The notes under the pieces were generated by a model. The model did no database searches. It had not been told where the DNA came from and saw only the letters and a list, made by a program, of their open reading frames with translations. The position numbers and the translations under genes were made by a program. A stretch of DNA of 64,000 nucleotides, taken from positions 38,908 to 102,907 of the forward strand of contig JADJPY010000008.1 in the NCBI GenBank assembly GCA_016713005.1. Direction: 5' to 3'. The first letter of the stretch is position 1. The number at the start of each line of letters is the position of its first letter. Shown piece by piece: positions 34,521-42,905 of this stretch. The DNA comes from Ramlibacter sp. GTDB taxonomy: Bacteria > Pseudomonadota > Gammaproteobacteria > Burkholderiales > Burkholderiaceae_C.

Positions 34521-35936
34521 TTACAGCGAGTAGTACATGTCGTATTCGACCGGGTGCGGGGCCATGCGGAAGCGCGTGACTTCCTGCATCTTCAGCTCGA
34601 TGTAGGCGTCCAGCATCGAGTCGGTGAACACGCCACCCTTGGTCAGGAAGCCGCGGTCCTTGTCCAGGTAGTCCAGCGCCTGGTCCAGGCTGTGGCACAC
34701 GGTCGGGACCAGCGCGTCCTCCTCCGGGGGCAGGTGGTACAGGTCCTTGGTGGCGGCTTCGCCCGGGTGGATCTTGTTTTCCACGCCGTCCAGGCCCGCC
34801 ATCATCAGCGCCGAGAAGCACAGGTAGGGGTTGGACGAAGGATCGGGGAAACGCGTCTCGATGCGGCGGCCCTTGGGGTTGGCCACAAACGGGATGCGCA
34901 CCGAGGCAGAGCGGTTGCGCGAGCTGTAGGCCAGCTTCACCGGGGCTTCGAAGCCGGGCACCAGGCGCTTGTAGCTGTTGGTGCCGGGGTTGGTGATGGC
35001 GTTCAGGGCGCGGGCGTGCTTGATCACGCCGCCGATGTAGTAAAGCGCAAAGTCGCTCAGGCCGGCATAGCCGTCACCGGCGAACAGGTTCTTGCCATCC
35101 TTCCAGATCGACTGGTGCACGTGCATGCCCGAGCCGTTGTCGCCGGCGTAGGGCTTGGGCATGAAGGTCGCGGTCTTGCCATAGGCATTGGCCACGTTCC
35201 ACACCACGTACTTCAGGACCTGTGTCCAGTCGGCGCGCTCCACGAGCGTGCTGAACTTGGTGCCGATCTCGTTCTGGCCGGCGCCCGCCACCTCGTGGTG
35301 GAACACTTCGACCGGGATGCCCAGCGATTCGAGGATCAGGGACATTTCGGCGCGCATGTCCTGCGTGCTGTCCACCGGGGGAACGGGGAAGTAGCCGCCC
35401 TTGACGGTGGGGCGGTGGCCGCGGTTGCCGCCTTCGAGCTTGGCACCGCTGTTCCAGGGCGCTTCGTACTCCTCGATCTCGAAGCCGACCTTGCCGGGTT
35501 CGTTGGACCAGCGCACGCCGTCAAAAATGAAGAATTCGGGTTCCGGTCCGAAGTAGGCGGTGTCGCCCAGGCCGGACGCCTTGAGGTAGGCCTCGGCGCG
35601 CTTGGCGATGGAACGCGGGTCGCGGTCGTAGGACTTGCCATCAGAGGGCTCGACCACATCGCACTGCAGGAACAGCGTGGTTTCTTCGAAGAACGGGTCG
35701 ATGTTGGCGGTGTTGGGGTCGGGCATGAGTTGCATGTCCGAGGCTTCAATGCCCTTCCAGCCAGCGATGGACGAGCCGTCAAAGGCGTGGCCGCCGGTGA
35801 ACTTGCCTTCGTCAAAGGCGGAGACCGGCACGGTCACGTGCTGCTCCTTGCCACGGGTATCGGTGAAGCGGAAGTCAACAAACTTGACTTCGTTTTCCTT
35901 CACCATCTTCATCACGTCTGCGACGGTCTTTGCCAT
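34521..35936 (-). CDS. glnA: Glutamine synthetase type I
   Basis: A 471-residue GSI. Conserved segments: FAFDGSSIAGWK-like GHAFDGSSIAGWKGI, YFGPEPEFFIFD, the nucleotide region KPYAGDNGSGMHVHQS, NPGTNSYKRLVPGFEAP and NRSASVRIP. The adenylylation loop reads KDLYHLPPEE near residue 400, so GlnE control is expected. The start at 35936 gives the normal N-terminus MAKTVADVMKMVKE. Upstream are a sigma-54 promoter and an NtrC box; a terminator follows. Confidence 0.98.
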   Translation of the reverse strand: MAKTVADVMKMVKENEVKFVDFRFTDTRGKEQHVTVPVSAFDEGKFTGGHAFDGSSIAGWKGIEASDMQLMPDPNTANIDPFFEETTLFLQCDVVEPSDGKSYDRDPRSIAKRAEAYLKASGLGDTAYFGPEPEFFIFDGVRWSNEPGKVGFEIEEYEAPWNSGAKLEGGNRGHRPTVKGGYFPVPPVDSTQDMRAEMSLILESLGIPVEVFHHEVAGAGQNEIGTKFSTLVERADWTQVLKYVVWNVANAYGKTATFMPKPYAGDNGSGMHVHQSIWKDGKNLFAGDGYAGLSDFALYYIGGVIKHARALNAITNPGTNSYKRLVPGFEAPVKLAYSSRNRSASVRIPFVANPKGRRIETRFPDPSSNPYLCFSALMMAGLDGVENKIHPGEAATKDLYHLPPEEDALVPTVCHSLDQALDYLDKDRGFLTKGGVFTDSMLDAYIELKMQEVTRFRMAPHPVEYDMYYSL

Positions 35937-35985
35937 CAGGTTCTCCTGGTTGGATGGGTGTTGAGAAATGGATTCACGGCTGGAA

Positions 35986-36001
35986 TGCAGTTTTTGTGCC
36001 A
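35986..36001 (-). promoter_or_regulatory. Sigma-54 (-24/-12) promoter of glnA
   Basis: On the minus strand the sequence is TGGCAC-AAAAA-CTGCA, matching the -24 element exactly and the -12 TTGCA at four of five positions with the correct spacing. It lies 50 bases before the glnA start codon. Confidence 0.8.
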
Positions 36002-36095
36002 AAGCTGGTGCACGCGCCAGTCTGCGACCGGCAGCGATTGTGCCCTGACGCGAAGGCCGAATTCAGGTACGAAGTTCCCGAGTCTCAAAAAATGT

Positions 36096-36112
36096 TGCAC
36101 TATGTTGGTGCA
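36096..36112. promoter_or_regulatory. NtrC binding site upstream of glnA
   Basis: TGCACT-ATGTT-GGTGCA matches the NtrC consensus TGCACC-N5-GGTGCA with a single mismatch. It sits about 95-110 bases upstream of the -24 element, a normal enhancer distance. A second pair of half-sites, GGTGCA and TGCACC, lies at 36133-36154 in inverted order across the end of the cinA-like gene. Confidence 0.8.
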
Positions 36113-36138
36113 TTGTTTGAATTCACCTGAATGGTGCA

Positions 36139-37047
36139 TTAAAAGTTGTGCACCATTTCAGGGCCAAGCTGGATATCGGGGGACTGAAGGCCCTGCAGCA
36201 AATGCGCATAGGCCGATTCGGTGGCCTCGGGTACGCCCTTGACGCCCAGCTCGATGTGGCGCCCGTGGACCGGGTGATCCACGCTGGGCAGGCTGAACAC
36301 CTTGACGCCGGGGTAGAGGCGCTCCACCTCCTCCATCAGCGGCGTCAACGCCGCTTCCATGGCGCCGTACACGATGACGGACTTTTCCAGCCGAGCCGAT
36401 TTGCGGTGCAGGTGCGCGTACTGGGTGTCCAGCACCCACTCCACCATTGGCCAGGCCATCACGGGAAATCCGGGCACGAAATAAACGCCCCCGCCCTCGC
36501 CCACTTGGCGTGCGTCGCTGCCCCCCGGGGGGGCGCTCGGGTCACGCGCCGGCCTGGTCACGTAGAACCCGGGGATCTTGTTGAAGGGGTTGGGAATGAG
36601 CTGCGCGCCCTGCGGGAACACGCCCATGTTGAAGCGGTGGATGTTGTCCGGCCGGTCGGGCTCGTACGTCGTGCCCTGCTCGCGCGCGACGTCTTGCATG
36701 CGCTCGCGGATCAGCGCCTCGGCGCCGGGGTGCAGTTGCAGCGGCAGGCCCAGCGCAGCGGCGGCGCACTGGCGCGTGTGGTCATCGGGCGTGGCGCCTA
36801 TGCCACCGGTGCTGAACACGATGTCGGGCCCGGCAAACGCACGCCTGAGCGTGGCGGTGATGCGCACCGGGTCGTCGCCCACGTATTCGGCCCAGGACAG
36901 TGACAGCCCGCGTGCGGCGAGCAGTTCGATCACCTTGGGCAGGTGCTTGTCGGCGCGCTTTCCCGAGAGGATTTCGTCGCCGACGATGATGAGCCCGAAG
37001 CCGGGTGCGGTCGCCTCAGATGGGCGGGAGTGGGAGGGGCTGGACAT
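36139..37047 (-). CDS. CinA-type molybdopterin-binding domain protein
   Basis: A 302-residue protein with the MoaB/Mog-like domain that forms the N-terminal part of CinA: LIIVGDEILSGKRADKHLP near residue 18, VGDDPVRITATL, and VFSTGGIGATPDDHTRQ near 78. The C-terminal nicotinamide-nucleotide amidase domain is absent, so this is the standalone form. Residues about 168-183 (DPSAPPGGSDARQVGEG) are encoded by a family-2 repeat and are likely an extra loop. Its end overlaps the NtrC half-sites of glnA; its start overlaps the EI24-type gene by 32 bases. Confidence 0.85.
   Translation of the reverse strand: MSSPSHSRPSEATAPGFGLIIVGDEILSGKRADKHLPKVIELLAARGLSLSWAEYVGDDPVRITATLRRAFAGPDIVFSTGGIGATPDDHTRQCAAAALGLPLQLHPGAEALIRERMQDVAREQGTTYEPDRPDNIHRFNMGVFPQGAQLIPNPFNKIPGFYVTRPARDPSAPPGGSDARQVGEGGGVYFVPGFPVMAWPMVEWVLDTQYAHLHRKSARLEKSVIVYGAMEAALTPLMEEVERLYPGVKVFSLPSVDHPVHGRHIELGVKGVPEATESAYAHLLQGLQSPDIQLGPEMVHNF
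36502..36541 (-). repeat. Family-2 GC-rich repeat, copy 1 (inside cinA-like gene)
   Basis: Contains the near-palindrome CCCCCCGGGGGGG and flanks closely like 38163-38202. Translated in frame as SAPPGGSDARQV. Confidence 0.7.
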
Positions 37048-37894
37048 CCTCCAATGCTAGCGGCTGCGCCGGGGGTGGCGCGGCGGGTGGCACCGCCGCC
37101 GCCTGCGCGCGCAGCTGCTCCAGGGCGGCAAGGCCATAGTGGGCAAACCACAGCGCCGCAAAGGCCAACACCAGCGTGTAGATCCACACGGCCAGGGGCA
37201 CCAGCACCACAAAGGCGGCGGCAAACACCACACCCGAGGCCCACAACAGGCTGGGCGCCGCCCCCATGTAGCCGGTGATGACGCCAATGGCCAGCAGCCA
37301 GCCGCGGTGGCGGCGGAAGATCTCGCGCCGCTCGGCGGCGCTGGCGTGCTCGGCCAGCACGTCGTAGGCCATCACGCGGTAGGTGAGCCACCCCCAGATC
37401 AGCGGCGGCAAGACCAGCACCAGCGGGGGAATGAGCCACAACGGCAGCGACAGCACCAGCGCCACCACCGCAAGCAACGTGGAGCCCAGCGACCACAGCA
37501 GTCCGGTGAAGACGGAGCCACCGCGCAAGCGCTCCAGCGTGGCAAAGCGCCGCTGCGCGACCAGGCCGACCAGCGCGGGCGCCATCAGCACCGCCACCGC
37601 AATCAGGCAGACGATGACCAGCACGGGCAGCGCGGCAAACAGCACGATCAGCGGCGCCAGCACCGAATTGACATCGCCCACGCCAAATGCGGCCAGCCAG
37701 GCCCACAACACCGACAGCAGGCTCCAGCTCTCAAGCAGCGCGCGCATGCCCGCCACCGCCACGTCCCAGTACAGCCAGCCCAGCCCCAGGGCCAGTGCCA
37801 CCATCAGCACCAGGGGCGCCAGCGACAGCAGGATCACGCGCGGATGCAGGCAGTAGGCGGCGGCACGCCAGAAGGCATCAAGAAACAGGCTCAT
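37016..37894 (-). CDS. EI24-domain inner-membrane protein (CysZ-like)
   Basis: A 292-residue membrane protein with about six to seven hydrophobic segments. The opening MSLFLDAFWRAAAYCLHPRV and the segment RRGWLLAIG-like HRGWLLAIGVITGYMGAAPSL follow the EI24/CysZ family plan. CysZ imports sulfate, but beta-proteobacterial EI24 proteins of this type are uncharacterised. The C-terminal tail is Ala/Pro-rich. Upstream in-frame codons were rejected because the hydrophobic domain begins at 37894. Confidence 0.8.
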   Translation of the reverse strand: MSLFLDAFWRAAAYCLHPRVILLSLAPLVLMVALALGLGWLYWDVAVAGMRALLESWSLLSVLWAWLAAFGVGDVNSVLAPLIVLFAALPVLVIVCLIAVAVLMAPALVGLVAQRRFATLERLRGGSVFTGLLWSLGSTLLAVVALVLSLPLWLIPPLVLVLPPLIWGWLTYRVMAYDVLAEHASAAERREIFRRHRGWLLAIGVITGYMGAAPSLLWASGVVFAAAFVVLVPLAVWIYTLVLAFAALWFAHYGLAALEQLRAQAAAVPPAAPPPAQPLALEDVQPLPLPPI

Positions 37895-37958
37895 GGGCGC
37901 AGCGTAGCAGGACAGCCCCTGCGCGACGAGAGGGCACGCCCCCAGTGGGGCTGTTGCC

Positions 37959-39011
37959 TCAGGCCCGGCCTGCCAGCCGCTTGAGCCCCAGCCATTGCTG
38001 CGACCAGAAGCCGCGCCCGTAGTCGCGGCCCTGCTCCACCTGGTCGCGCACGCCTGTGGGGTCGTAGCGCAGCTCGAAGTTGGCCGTACCGAACAGCATG
38101 TCCCACCAGGGCAGCAACACGCCAAAGTTGTACCCCCCGAGCTTGACCGCCCCCACGCTCGCCACTTCGTGTGCATCGCTGCCCCCCGAGGGGGCGCTCG
38201 CGCCTTGGGGCGGCCCGGCGGCGCTCAAGCCCTTGCGCTTCGGCCGCACAGGCGTCTCATGACCAATGCCCACCGCATGGTGCAGGCGGTGAAAGCGCGG
38301 GCTGACCCACAAGCGCTCGCCCACGCGGCCAAACCACAGACGCAGGTTGGCGTGCTGGAAGCTCTCGCTCAGCTGGGTAAAGGCCACCAGCGCCACAAAC
38401 TGCCCCGGCGCCACGCCTATGAGCTGCGCCAGCACCACCAGCAGGCAGTCGCGCACCAAATCGTCCAGCAGGTGGTTGCGGTTGTCGCTCCACATCGTCA
38501 TCTGGCGCTGCGAGTGGTGCAGCGCGTGCAGCTGCCACCACCAGTGGAACTGGTGCTGGCCGCGGTGGATCCAGTAATCGGCGAAGTCAAACACCAGCAG
38601 GTAGATCACGAAGCTGACCAGCGCGTGATCGGTGACGCCCGGCCACAGCGCGTCCAGATGGAAGGTGCTCACCCCGGCCACCCGCAACTGGCCAAACAGC
38701 ATGTCAAACAGCGGGTCGACCGTAAAGAACAGGCCCAGCCGGAACAGGCCCAGACGGTGGATCAGCGTGTACAGGATGTCGGCGCGCACGGCGGTGCGGT
38801 CGGTCACAGGCTCCACCGGCCGCCAGCGTTGCAGCGGTGCGATGACGGCCAGCATCAGTGCGATCTGCAGCACGCCCACCAGCAGCCAGCCCGTGGCTTC
38901 GTACCCCAGCTCAAGCAGGTGGCCCTGCCCGGTGTGGAACATCAGCGGCTGCACCGCATGTTCAAACAGCCACTGCTGCACCTGGGCAAATGTGTCGATC
39001 AGCGTTTCCAT
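37959..39011 (-). CDS. Sterol desaturase / fatty acid hydroxylase family protein
   Basis: A 350-residue membrane di-iron enzyme. The His-box pattern is present: HRGQHQFHWWWQLHALHHS near residue 170 preceded by DFADYWIHRG, and HRLHHAVG near 245. Four N-terminal membrane helices precede them. A stretch of about 30 residues (RPKRKGLSAAGPPQGASAP, then GGSDAHEVASVG) between the last His box and the C-terminal GGYNFGVLLPWWDMLFGT is encoded by a family-2 repeat. The insertion falls in a surface loop and keeps the frame. Substrate (lipid) unknown. Confidence 0.87.
   Translation of the reverse strand: METLIDTFAQVQQWLFEHAVQPLMFHTGQGHLLELGYEATGWLLVGVLQIALMLAVIAPLQRWRPVEPVTDRTAVRADILYTLIHRLGLFRLGLFFTVDPLFDMLFGQLRVAGVSTFHLDALWPGVTDHALVSFVIYLLVFDFADYWIHRGQHQFHWWWQLHALHHSQRQMTMWSDNRNHLLDDLVRDCLLVVLAQLIGVAPGQFVALVAFTQLSESFQHANLRLWFGRVGERLWVSPRFHRLHHAVGIGHETPVRPKRKGLSAAGPPQGASAPSGGSDAHEVASVGAVKLGGYNFGVLLPWWDMLFGTANFELRYDPTGVRDQVEQGRDYGRGFWSQQWLGLKRLAGRA
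38163..38223 (-). repeat. Family-2 GC-rich repeat, copy 2 (inside sterol desaturase gene)
   Basis: CCCCCCGAGGGGG core with flanks GTGCATCGCTG and CGCTCGCGCCTTGGGG; the first 40 bases align with copy 1. Translated in frame as ASAPSGGSDAHEVASVG. Confidence 0.72.
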
Positions 39012-39032
39012 GGCTCGGGGCAGGTTTGGGGA

Positions 39033-39923
39033 TCAGCGCGGGTTCGCCGCGATCCAGCCGCTGTAGGCGGGGTGCTGTCGCAGGGTTCGAAAACACAGAC
39101 CGCGTGCCTTGAGCCCCGCGACCAGCGGCTCCAGCACGGCGGGTGCCCAGGGGTCCTGGCGCGACCAGATGCCCAGATGGGCCATCAGGATGTCGCCGGA
39201 GCGGATGTCGCGCAGCGCCCTCTTGAGGAGCATGTCGTTGGGGAAGCGGTCGCTGGGCAGCTCGTCGCCCAGAAAGCCCGCCGGCGCCCAGCCCACATGC
39301 GCGTAGCCGCAGGCCTTGGCCGCGGCCAGCAGGCGCGGCGAGGTCTTGCCCCCCGGCGCGCGGAACAGCGGCAGCGGCGCGCGGCCGGTCAGGGCCTGCA
39401 GCCGCTGCGCTGCGCGGGTAACTTCCTCGCAGTAGCGCGGTGCGTCCCATGTCTGGTCGCGCCCGGCCAGCTCGCCGGCCGAGGCGCGGATGCGAAAGCG
39501 CGCGGGCTCGCCGGGCAGGTCGGCGCGCCAGTAGGCATGGCTCCAGGTGTGCGAGGCAAATTCGTGGCCCTCGGCGGCGCGCGCGCGCCACCACGGCGCC
39601 CAGTGTTCACCCAGGCTGCCGTCGCCCTGCTGCGTGGGCTCGTGGGCCGCAAAAAAGGTGGCCACCACGCCCTGGCGGCGCAGCACCTGGGCGATCAGCT
39701 CGGCCGTACCCATGTGCCCGGTGTCCAGGGTGAGGTAGACCGCCGGCGCAGCTGGATTTTGGCAGTCATTTTGGCCTCCAGCCCCCGCCAGTTCTGGTTG
39801 ACCCGCTATAAAAACAATAGCAATGAGGCGCGCGGCCAGCCCTGCCCTGAACCGCCGGAACCGGGTCGCCGCCGGGCGCGCCGCATCAATTGCGCGGCGC
39901 GTGCTGCAGTGTCCAGACGCCAT
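39033..39923 (-). CDS. Polysaccharide deacetylase (NodB-like) family protein
   Basis: A NodB-homology enzyme, probably exported. Motif 1 reads YLTLDTGHMG, with Thr in place of the second Asp of the usual TFDDG; motif 2 SHTWSH is intact, and RAPGGKTSPRLL and ILMAHLGIWS follow. The N-terminus is uncertain. Reading from 39923 overlaps the upstream propeller gene by 38 bases, and the only hydrophobic, signal-like segment (RLIAIVFIAGQPELAGAGG) is encoded by a family-1 repeat. The acetylated substrate is unknown; variant motif 1 suggests an altered metal site. Confidence 0.78.
   Translation of the reverse strand: MASGHCSTRRAIDAARPAATRFRRFRAGLAARLIAIVFIAGQPELAGAGGQNDCQNPAAPAVYLTLDTGHMGTAELIAQVLRRQGVVATFFAAHEPTQQGDGSLGEHWAPWWRARAAEGHEFASHTWSHAYWRADLPGEPARFRIRASAGELAGRDQTWDAPRYCEEVTRAAQRLQALTGRAPLPLFRAPGGKTSPRLLAAAKACGYAHVGWAPAGFLGDELPSDRFPNDMLLKRALRDIRSGDILMAHLGIWSRQDPWAPAVLEPLVAGLKARGLCFRTLRQHPAYSGWIAANPR
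39757..39821 (-). repeat. Family-1 palindromic repeat, copy 7 (5' end of deacetylase gene)
   Basis: On the minus strand: GCTATTGTTTTTATAGC, then GGCGGGGGCTGGAGGCC and a terminal AAAAT. In the frame of the deacetylase it encodes the hydrophobic stretch IAIVFIAGQPELAGAGGQ. Confidence 0.78.
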
Positions 39924-40872
39924 GGGGGGACTTTCCGACCTTGACCTGCTGCACCACCTTGTTGCTGGCCATGTCGATCACCGAGAGCTTTTTGGCCCAG
40001 CGCGAAGCCACCAGGATGAACTTGCCGTCGGCGGTCACATCCATGCAGTCGGGCCCGCCCGGTGCGGTGTAGGTCGCCACCACGGCCAGTGTCTGCAGGT
40101 CGATGCGGCTGATGGTGTTGGCCACACGGTTGCTCACCAGCAGGTGGCGCCCGTCGCCCAGCGAGCGAAAGGCATGCGCGCCCTCGCCGGTCTTGATGCG
40201 GCGCACGGCCCTGGGCTGCGGGCCGCTGACATCGAACACCTCGACGCTGTCGCCGCCGGTCAGGCCCACCAGCAGCGTGCGGTCGTCGCGCGTGCCAAAC
40301 ACATCCGCCGGCATCGGGCCGGTCTTGGTGCGCCACTTGATGGCCTGCGTGGCGATGTCGATGGCAACCAGCTCGTCGCTGTCCTGCATGGTCACCCAGG
40401 CGGTGGTGCTCTTGCTGTCGATCCACACATGGCTGGGCGTCTTGCCGGTGGGGATGCGCTTGGCCAGCGCCAGGTCCTTGCCGTCCCAGCGGTAGATGTC
40501 CACGTGATGCAGCCGGTTGCCCGCCGTCACCAGCCATTTCATGTCGGGCGAGAAGCGCAGCTGGTAGGGATCGACGATGTCGCGCACGGTGCGCTGCACT
40601 TCGGCCGTCTTCGGGTCCAGGAACAGCAGCGAGTCGCCCAGCGCGTTGGCAATGATCAGCGACTTCTCGTCCGGCGTCAGGTACAGGTGGTGCGGCTCCT
40701 TGCCGGTGGGGATCCGCTTTGTCTCCGTCCAGGTGGCGGGGTCGATGACGCTGACGGTGGCGTCCAGCGAATTGAGCACAAACACGGGATAGGGCTGCGC
40801 GATGGCAAGCCCGGCGGCCAGGGCGGCCAGCAGGCCGGCGGCGCACCGCAAAAATCGCTGGAAAACGTTCAC
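39886..40872 (-). CDS. YVTN-family beta-propeller protein
   Basis: A 328-residue secreted protein: signal peptide MNVFQRFLRCAAGLLAALAAG...AQ, then about seven propeller blades with recurring VSVIDPATWTETKRIPTGKEPHHL-like units (VVIDs at TVSVIDPAT, LVAIDIATQ, SRIDLQTL, LSVIDMASNK). Such propellers bind partners or cofactors in the periplasm; no enzymatic function is indicated. Followed by, and slightly overlapping, the deacetylase gene, so the two are probably co-expressed. Confidence 0.87.
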   Translation of the reverse strand: MNVFQRFLRCAAGLLAALAAGLAIAQPYPVFVLNSLDATVSVIDPATWTETKRIPTGKEPHHLYLTPDEKSLIIANALGDSLLFLDPKTAEVQRTVRDIVDPYQLRFSPDMKWLVTAGNRLHHVDIYRWDGKDLALAKRIPTGKTPSHVWIDSKSTTAWVTMQDSDELVAIDIATQAIKWRTKTGPMPADVFGTRDDRTLLVGLTGGDSVEVFDVSGPQPRAVRRIKTGEGAHAFRSLGDGRHLLVSNRVANTISRIDLQTLAVVATYTAPGGPDCMDVTADGKFILVASRWAKKLSVIDMASNKVVQQVKVGKSPHGVWTLQHAPRN

Positions 40873-40951
40873 AAAAGCTTCCGGTTGGGACAGCCCTCAA
40901 GTGTACCGGCCGCCCCGGTGGCGCCAGCGGCGCAGCCCTTACCATGCGGGC

Positions 40952-41794
40952 ATGGAACTGATGCAGGTCAACGGGGTGCGGCTGGAGGTTCAGCGGCTGG
41001 CACCGTCACGGCGCGCGGGTTCGGGGGACGCACGTGGCGCGGGTGCGGGCAACCCGCCAGCCGGCCCGGCTCGCCCCGGGCCCCCGGCGGGTGGCCTCGC
41101 GCCGCTGGTATTCCTGCACGAGGGGCTGGGCTCGGTCTCGCTGTGGCGCGACTGGCCGCAGCGCCTGTGCGACGCCACCGGGCGCGCCGGGGTGGTGTAT
41201 TCGCGCCGGGGCTACGGCCGCTCCGACCCCGTGCCCGACGTGCGCAGCGTCGGCCGCCTGCGCCCCGACTACATGCACCGAGAGGCGCTGGACGTGCTGC
41301 CCGCGCTGTTGGCCGGGCTGGGCATCAACACGCCCGTGCTGGTGGGCCACTCCGACGGCGCCACCATCGCCCTGCTGCACGCCAGCCGTCACACGGTGGC
41401 GGCCTGCGTGGTGATGGCCCCGCACGTGGTGGTGGAGGATGTCTCGGTGCGCTCCATCGCCCAGGCGCGCGAGGCGTACCTGGCCGCAGGCTTGCGGGAG
41501 CGGCTGGCGCGCCACCACGCGGATGTGGACGGCGCTTTCTGGCAGTGGAACGACATCTGGCTGGACCCGGCCTTTCGCAGCTTTGACATCCGCGCAGAGT
41601 GCGCTGCCATCACCGCACCGCTGCTGGCCATCCAGGGCGAGGACGACGAGTACGGCACGATGGCGCAGATCGACGAGATCGCGCGCGCAACGCCTCACAC
41701 CCGGCTGCTCAAGCTGGCCGCCTGTGGCCACTCGCCCCAGCGCGACCAGCCCGAGGCCGCGCTGGCGGCGATCACGGCCTTTCTGGCGAGCTGA
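40952..41794 (+). CDS. Alpha/beta hydrolase
   Basis: A 280-residue hydrolase. LVFLHEGLGSVSLW near residue 52, nucleophile elbow VGHSDGATIALL near 130, acid in LAIQGEDDEYGT near 228 and C-terminal His in LAACGHSPQRDQ near 258. The EGLGSVSLWRDWP context resembles lactonase/esterase enzymes near aromatic pathways. Residues 16-48 are a Gly/Ala/Pro-rich low-complexity insert. The 3' end overlaps amrS by 23 bases on the other strand. Confidence 0.88.
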   Translation: MELMQVNGVRLEVQRLAPSRRAGSGDARGAGAGNPPAGPARPGPPAGGLAPLVFLHEGLGSVSLWRDWPQRLCDATGRAGVVYSRRGYGRSDPVPDVRSVGRLRPDYMHREALDVLPALLAGLGINTPVLVGHSDGATIALLHASRHTVAACVVMAPHVVVEDVSVRSIAQAREAYLAAGLRERLARHHADVDGAFWQWNDIWLDPAFRSFDIRAECAAITAPLLAIQGEDDEYGTMAQIDEIARATPHTRLLKLAACGHSPQRDQPEAALAAITAFLAS

Positions 41795-42905
41795 AACTCA
41801 CCGGAATGCGCTGGCGGCCAAACACCGGCAGCGGCTGGCCGGCGGCCAGCGCCTCGAACCGCCCCGCCACCGGGAAATCGCAACGCGGGCACAGGTTGCC
41901 GCCGTGCAGGCGGTACCGGGTGACCTGGTGCCAGTCGCGCACGATCAGCGCTTCGTTGCAGCGCGGGCAGTGGGTGGTGCCACCCTCGGCATCGTGCACG
42001 TTGCCGGTGTAGACGTAGTGCAGGCCCTCGTCGCGCGCGATGCGCCGGGCGCGCTGCACCGTGGCCAGCGGCGTGGCGGGCCGGTCGGTGAGCTTGAAGT
42101 CCGGGTGGAAAGCGGTGAAGTGCAGCGGCACATCGGGGCCCAACTCGCGCGCCACCCAGCGCGACAGCGCGGTGATCTCCGCGTCCGAGTCGTTGGCGCC
42201 CGGGATCAGCAGCGTGGTGATCTCCAGCCAGCAGCGCGTCTCGTGGTGGATGTGCGCCAGCGTGTCCAGCACCGGCTGCAGCGAGCCGGCGCACAGGTCG
42301 CGGTAAAACGCCTCGGTGAAGCCCTTGAGGTCCACGTTGGCCGCGTCCATCTTTGCAAAGAAGGCGCGACGCGGCGCATCGTGCACATAGCCCGCAGTCA
42401 CCGCCACCGACTGCACGCCCGCGGCGTGGCAGGCGTCGGCCACGTCCATCGCGTACTCGGCAAAGATCACCGGGTCGTTGTAGGTGTAGGCCACCGATTT
42501 CGCGCCCAGCTGCGCGCAGGCCTGGGCGATAGCCACGGGCGAGGCCTGCTGGCCCAGCCGGTCGGTGTCGCGGCTCTTGGAGATGTCCCAGTTCTGGCAG
42601 AACTTGCAGGCCAGGTTGCAGCCCGCGGTGCCAAAGCTCAGCACGCTGGAGCCGGGGTAAAAGTGGTTCAGCGGCTTCTTCTCGATCGGGTCGACGCAGA
42701 AGCCCGAAGAGCGGCCATAGGTGGCCAGTACCATGGCGTCACCCCGGCGCTCGCGCACAAAGCACAGGCCCTGCTGACCGTCTTGCAGCCGGCATTCGCG
42801 CGGGCACAGGTCGCACTGGATGCGGCCGTCGTCCAGCGCGTGCCACCACAGGGCTGGCGGCGCAGCGTGCAAGGCGGCCGGATCCCCAATGGCCCGCTCA
42901 CTCAT
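41772..42905 (-). CDS. amrS: AmmeMemoRadiSam system radical SAM enzyme
   Basis: A 377-residue radical SAM protein of the AmrS group. An N-terminal Cys pair region (CDLCPRECRLQDGQQGLC) precedes the FeS motif GTAGCNLACKFCQNWDIS (CxxxCxxC). The tail has another CxxC set (HCPRCNEAL, LCPRCDFPV) for a second metal or cluster. The system couples this enzyme with Memo- and AMMECR1-domain proteins; its chemistry is not established. The start overlaps the stop of the Memo-AMMECR1 fusion by eight bases. Confidence 0.9.
   Translation of the reverse strand: MSERAIGDPAALHAAPPALWWHALDDGRIQCDLCPRECRLQDGQQGLCFVRERRGDAMVLATYGRSSGFCVDPIEKKPLNHFYPGSSVLSFGTAGCNLACKFCQNWDISKSRDTDRLGQQASPVAIAQACAQLGAKSVAYTYNDPVIFAEYAMDVADACHAAGVQSVAVTAGYVHDAPRRAFFAKMDAANVDLKGFTEAFYRDLCAGSLQPVLDTLAHIHHETRCWLEITTLLIPGANDSDAEITALSRWVARELGPDVPLHFTAFHPDFKLTDRPATPLATVQRARRIARDEGLHYVYTGNVHDAEGGTTHCPRCNEALIVRDWHQVTRYRLHGGNLCPRCDFPVAGRFEALAAGQPLPVFGRQRIPVSFSSPERP

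Noticed and set aside
40990..41090. Third copy of the family-2 repeat in the alpha/beta hydrolase N-terminus
   Set aside because: The region is Gly/Ala/Pro-rich and GC-rich but does not align with the family-2 core or its flanks.
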